The notes beneath the pieces are model-generated. The model was not told the origin of the DNA. It was given only the letters and a program-made list of their open reading frames with translations, and ran no database searches. 8,686 nucleotides of DNA from an uncultured Fusibacter sp. (lineage in GTDB: Bacteria; Bacillota; Clostridia; Peptostreptococcales; Acidaminobacteraceae): positions 1 to 8,686 of the forward strand of contig CALFXQ010000240.1 in assembly GCA_937958285.1 (NCBI GenBank), given 5' to 3'. Positions 6,100-8,686 of this stretch are shown here, one piece after another. The first letter of the stretch is position 1. Every line of letters starts with the position of its first letter. The translations under genes were made by a program, and so were the position numbers.

Positions 6100-7743
6100 G
6101 AAGGACTTACTTGGGAGTTAGTTGTATCACTATTCAGTGGATTGGCCCTTTTTTTGTATGGCATGAATGCCATGTCAGATGGGCTAGAAAAAGTGGCGGG
6201 AAATCGACTTAAGCGCATTGTAGAATTGTTTACGAAAAATGCCTTTGTAGGTGTTTTTGTAGGGGCAATAGTGACCATGTTGGTACAGAGTTCGTCGGCG
6301 ACTACGGTTATGATCGTGGGCTTTGTAAATGCCGGAATTATGAATTTAACACAAGCTGTCGGTTTGATTATGGGTGCGAATATAGGCACGACAATTACAG
6401 CGCAAATGGTGGCATTTAAATTGACAGATGTGGCGCCCTATGCAATCACAATAGGCGTAGGTATTCTTTTCTTTAGCAAAAATGCAAAGCTAAAGAATTA
6501 CGCATCAGTAATTTTTGGTTTTGGTCTTTTGTTCTTAGGGATGCATCAGATGGGCATAGCGATGAAGCCATTAAAAGAAATGCCCGTCTTTGTCGATGCA
6601 ATCGTCAAGTTGAGTAGCCCTGGACTGCTAAATAGCCTAATGGGTCTTGGCATTGGCTTAGGATTTACAGCTCTAATTCAGTCGAGCAGTGCAACGACAG
6701 CGCTTCTTGTTACGATGGCCAGTGAAGGCACCATAACAATTGATGCGGCATTTCCAATGATTCTCGGTGCGAACATTGGCACATGTGTAACAGCAATGCT
6801 CTCTAGTATTGGCGCGAGTAAAATCGCGAAGAAAGCCGCGCTCATGCACTTGTTTTTCAATGTGTTTGGATCGGGTCTGTTCTTTGTACTATTTGTTGTA
6901 TTTAGAGCTTCAGCCGCAGAACTTCTCCACAATCTTGGTGGAGATGCCACGCGGCAAATTGCAAATGTCCATACGATTTTCAATGTGACAAACACAATTT
7001 TATTACTGCCATTTGCAGGTGTATTGGTCAGCATTGTCAATAGAATTTTGCCGACTTCAGAAGAAGATGAGCGGGATCAAAAGCGCCTAGACGATAGAAT
7101 GATCGAAACACCTATCTTCGCGATTCAAGCTGTCAACAACGAAGTTATTCGCATGGGCAATCTAGCTTTGGAATCTTACCAAAGTGCCGTCAAGAGTTTT
7201 ATAGATGTCGATGCTAAGTTAGCAACAGTTACTTTTACAATAGAACGCACAATCAATGAGATGGAAAAGTATATTGCGGATTTCTTAATTAAGCTGTCGA
7301 ATAGCAATGTATCTGACGACGAACGCATTGCTATAGACAATATGTTCAATACAATAAACGATATCGAACGTATAGGCGATCATGCAGATAACTTAGCTGA
7401 ACTGGCCATGCATCGCATTGAACATAAGCTCAAAATTTCTGACCACGCCATCGATGAGTTAAAGTACATGAGCGAAAGAGTTGAAAAATCTATCGTACAA
7501 TCAATTCACAGTCTAGAGAAATCAGACCGCATGCTCGCTAACCAAGTGATTGAACGCGAAGGCGAAATTGACTTAATGGAGAAAACGCTCAGAAAAGAAC
7601 ATATAAAAAGGTTAAATGAGCAAAAGTGTGCGCCTTCAGCAGGGGTAATCTTCCTCGATGTCATTAGCAATCTAGAAAGAATTGGCGACCATGCATCGAA
7701 TATTGCCTTATACGTTTCCGACAAGGCTGAAATAACCTCATAG
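6097..7743 (+). CDS. Na/Pi cotransporter family protein with C-terminal PhoU-like domain
   Basis: This is a probable sodium-coupled phosphate transporter of the inner membrane; related bacterial proteins (E. coli YjbB) can also export phosphate, so direction is uncertain. The 548 residues fall into two parts. Residues 1 to about 315 are hydrophobic and contain two internal Na_Pi_cotrans repeats, each with the signature QSSSATT (from Gln64 and Gln195) followed by GANIGT (LIMGANIGTTITA and MILGANIGTCVTA). Residues from about 340 to the end are helical and PhoU-like, with two copies of the metal-binding ExxxD motif, ERIGDHADN (424-432) and ERIGDHASN (527-535). This fused architecture is common in Bacillota. 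The gene stands alone between a terminator and a separate downstream gene. It has a candidate Pho box, promoter and structured leader upstream, consistent with phosphate-dependent control. Substrate specificity is inferred from the family. Confidence 0.92.
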   Translation: MEGLTWELVVSLFSGLALFLYGMNAMSDGLEKVAGNRLKRIVELFTKNAFVGVFVGAIVTMLVQSSSATTVMIVGFVNAGIMNLTQAVGLIMGANIGTTITAQMVAFKLTDVAPYAITIGVGILFFSKNAKLKNYASVIFGFGLLFLGMHQMGIAMKPLKEMPVFVDAIVKLSSPGLLNSLMGLGIGLGFTALIQSSSATTALLVTMASEGTITIDAAFPMILGANIGTCVTAMLSSIGASKIAKKAALMHLFFNVFGSGLFFVLFVVFRASAAELLHNLGGDATRQIANVHTIFNVTNTILLLPFAGVLVSIVNRILPTSEEDERDQKRLDDRMIETPIFAIQAVNNEVIRMGNLALESYQSAVKSFIDVDAKLATVTFTIERTINEMEKYIADFLIKLSNSNVSDDERIAIDNMFNTINDIERIGDHADNLAELAMHRIEHKLKISDHAIDELKYMSERVEKSIVQSIHSLEKSDRMLANQVIEREGEIDLMEKTLRKEHIKRLNEQKCAPSAGVIFLDVISNLERIGDHASNIALYVSDKAEITS

Positions 7744-7772
7744 TAAAACCTCACAGTGGTTAAATGTGCGTG

Positions 7773-7792
7773 CCTGTAGTATAATAAACAGG
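7773..7792 (+). promoter_or_regulatory. TATAAT -10 within a small inverted repeat, upstream of degV
   Basis: A perfect TATAAT (7780-7785) lies 29 bases before the degV start and is flanked by CCTGT (7773-7777) and ACAGG (7788-7792), a 5-base inverted repeat with a 10-base centre. The -35 region at 17-base spacing is TGGTTA (7757-7762), a weak match. The symmetric flanks could be an operator or coincidence. No terminator is seen in the 71-base gap after the transporter gene, so readthrough into degV is possible. Confidence 0.4.
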
Positions 7793-7814
7793 ACACAAAT
7801 TAATGAGGTGAAGT

Positions 7815-8686
7815 ATGGCTATACGCATTATCGCAGATAGTGTATCCGATATTCCAAAAGCATTGGCTTTAAAGCACAACATCAAGGTGTTGCCATTAAC
7901 TGTTAATTTTTCCGATGGCTCATTTTATGACGGTGTCGATCTAGATGCTGACGCGTTTTTTGAGAGACTTGCAGTGGCAAAGAAAATGCCAACGACATCG
8001 CAAGTTCCCCCTGGTGTTTTTATGGAGGCTTTTGAGTCGGCAATCATCGCTGGCGATCAAGTCATCTGTATCCTTATGTCGGGCAAGTTGAGTGGTACAT
8101 ATCAATCTGCTATGACCGCTAAGGCGATGATTGAAAAAGAATTTTTACGAGACGATGCAGTGGCAGTGCTCGATTCGGGTATGGTGTCTTTTGCCATTGG
8201 GCAAATCGCTATAGTAATGTCGGAGCTCTCATCACAAGGTTATCCTTTCCAAGATATTGTAAACAAAGGTCAACAAATGATAGATAAATCGGTCTGCCGC
8301 TTTATCGTTGATACTTTGACATATCTCACTAGAGGAGGACGACTAAAACCTGCAGAGGCATTAGTCGGAAATTTGCTCAATATTAAGCCGGTACTTACAA
8401 TGCAAGAGGGTGAATTAAAGGCATGGGGCAAAGCGCGCGGACGAAAAAAAGCAATTCGATTGGTCGTCGATGACATTTTAAAGTCTGGAGTCGATCTCAA
8501 TCACAAAATCGTTAGCCTTTTTCACGCCCAAGACAAGGCTTATTTAGAGGATTTACATGTGGCTCTAACAGATGTGTTTCCCAATATGAGGGTCTCTTTT
8601 GGAGAGGTAGGCTGTGTTGTGGGAACGCATTCGGGGCCAAGTTGCATCGCGATCAGTTATATCGATATGCCATATTCAGAAATTTT
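7815..8686 (+). CDS. DegV family fatty-acid-binding protein, 3' end cut by window edge
   Basis: DegV/FakB proteins bind a fatty acid in a deep pocket and, in characterised cases, present it to the kinase FakA for acyl-phosphate formation that feeds phospholipid synthesis. The frame is open from ATG 7815 to the window end, giving 290 residues, near the usual 280-290, so only a few C-terminal residues should be missing. The N-terminus is MAIRIIADSVSDIP; next come TTSQVPPGVF (the TSQP-like lipid headgroup loop), SGKLSGTYQSA, LTRGGRLKPAEALVGNLLNIKP and the late motif VGCVVGTHSGP. GAGGTGA (7805-7811) precedes the start with a short spacer. There is no fakA (dihydroxyacetone-kinase-like) gene in the window, so a FakB role is only a family inference. 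The neighbouring phosphate transporter gives no clear functional link. Confidence 0.92.
   Translation, partial: MAIRIIADSVSDIPKALALKHNIKVLPLTVNFSDGSFYDGVDLDADAFFERLAVAKKMPTTSQVPPGVFMEAFESAIIAGDQVICILMSGKLSGTYQSAMTAKAMIEKEFLRDDAVAVLDSGMVSFAIGQIAIVMSELSSQGYPFQDIVNKGQQMIDKSVCRFIVDTLTYLTRGGRLKPAEALVGNLLNIKPVLTMQEGELKAWGKARGRKKAIRLVVDDILKSGVDLNHKIVSLFHAQDKAYLEDLHVALTDVFPNMRVSFGEVGCVVGTHSGPSCIAISYIDMPYSEI

Noticed and set aside
6678..7040. 120-codon open frame on the minus strand
   Set aside because: It is a shadow of the Na/Pi membrane-domain coding sequence. The same applies to the minus-strand frames at 6084-6389, 7506-7796 and 8270-8500.
1..8686. Mobile elements, CRISPR arrays, toxin-antitoxin or phage-defence genes
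   Set aside because: No transposase, integrase, regularly spaced repeat or defence domain is visible; essentially all coding space is taken by recognised housekeeping or metabolic genes.

Overview
The window reads as an ordinary chromosomal stretch of an anaerobic Bacillota, most likely a clostridial lineage. The support is indirect: every gene is on the + strand, strong AGGAGG-type ribosome sites occur, GTG is used as a start, base composition is moderate (about 58% and 42% G+C in two 60-base samples from the cobyrinate synthase and transporter genes), and the gene set combines anaerobic-type cobalamin enzymes, CheX, a Na/Pi-PhoU transporter and DegV. No species is claimed. No mobile element, CRISPR array, rRNA or tRNA is seen.

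Bases 1-4802 hold the late part of a cobalamin (vitamin B12) cluster. It contains cobyrinate a,c-diamide synthase (cbiA, cut by the left edge), cobyric acid synthase (cobQ/cbiP), the membrane enzyme CbiB (cobD in the aerobic nomenclature) and threonine-phosphate decarboxylase (Salmonella-type CobD). The genes overlap or are 10 bases apart, so they are almost certainly one transcript. The four steps fit together: amidation of the a and c side chains, amidation of b, d, e and g, synthesis of the (R)-1-amino-2-propanol phosphate linker, and its attachment to the corrin ring to give adenosylcobinamide or its phosphate.

Bases 4803-5881 hold a short unit, cheX (CheY-P phosphatase) and trmL (tRNA wobble 2'-O-methyltransferase), closed by an intrinsic terminator that overlaps the trmL stop codon. 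A match to the flagellar/chemotaxis sigma factor (SigD/FliA) promoter lies inside the 3' end of cobD ahead of cheX, and a perfect TATAAT lies in the intergenic region.

Bases 5882-7743 hold a Na+/phosphate cotransporter with a C-terminal PhoU-like domain. Its upstream region is the most information-rich non-coding part of the window. It has two 7-base repeats spaced 11 bases apart that look like a PhoP/PhoB (Pho) box, a -10 element, and a leader of about 74 bases predicted to fold into a long multi-segment hairpin that I cannot assign to a known RNA family. Phosphate-responsive transcription of a phosphate transporter is a coherent reading; the leader's role is open.

Bases 7744-8686 hold a DegV/FakB-like fatty-acid-binding protein, cut by the right edge just before its expected end. 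A TATAAT inside a small inverted repeat precedes it.

No gene-free stretch exceeds 300 bases; the longest is 5874-6096. The best candidate for something undescribed is the Pho-box-plus-structured-leader arrangement. The coding genes themselves are recognisable members of known families.
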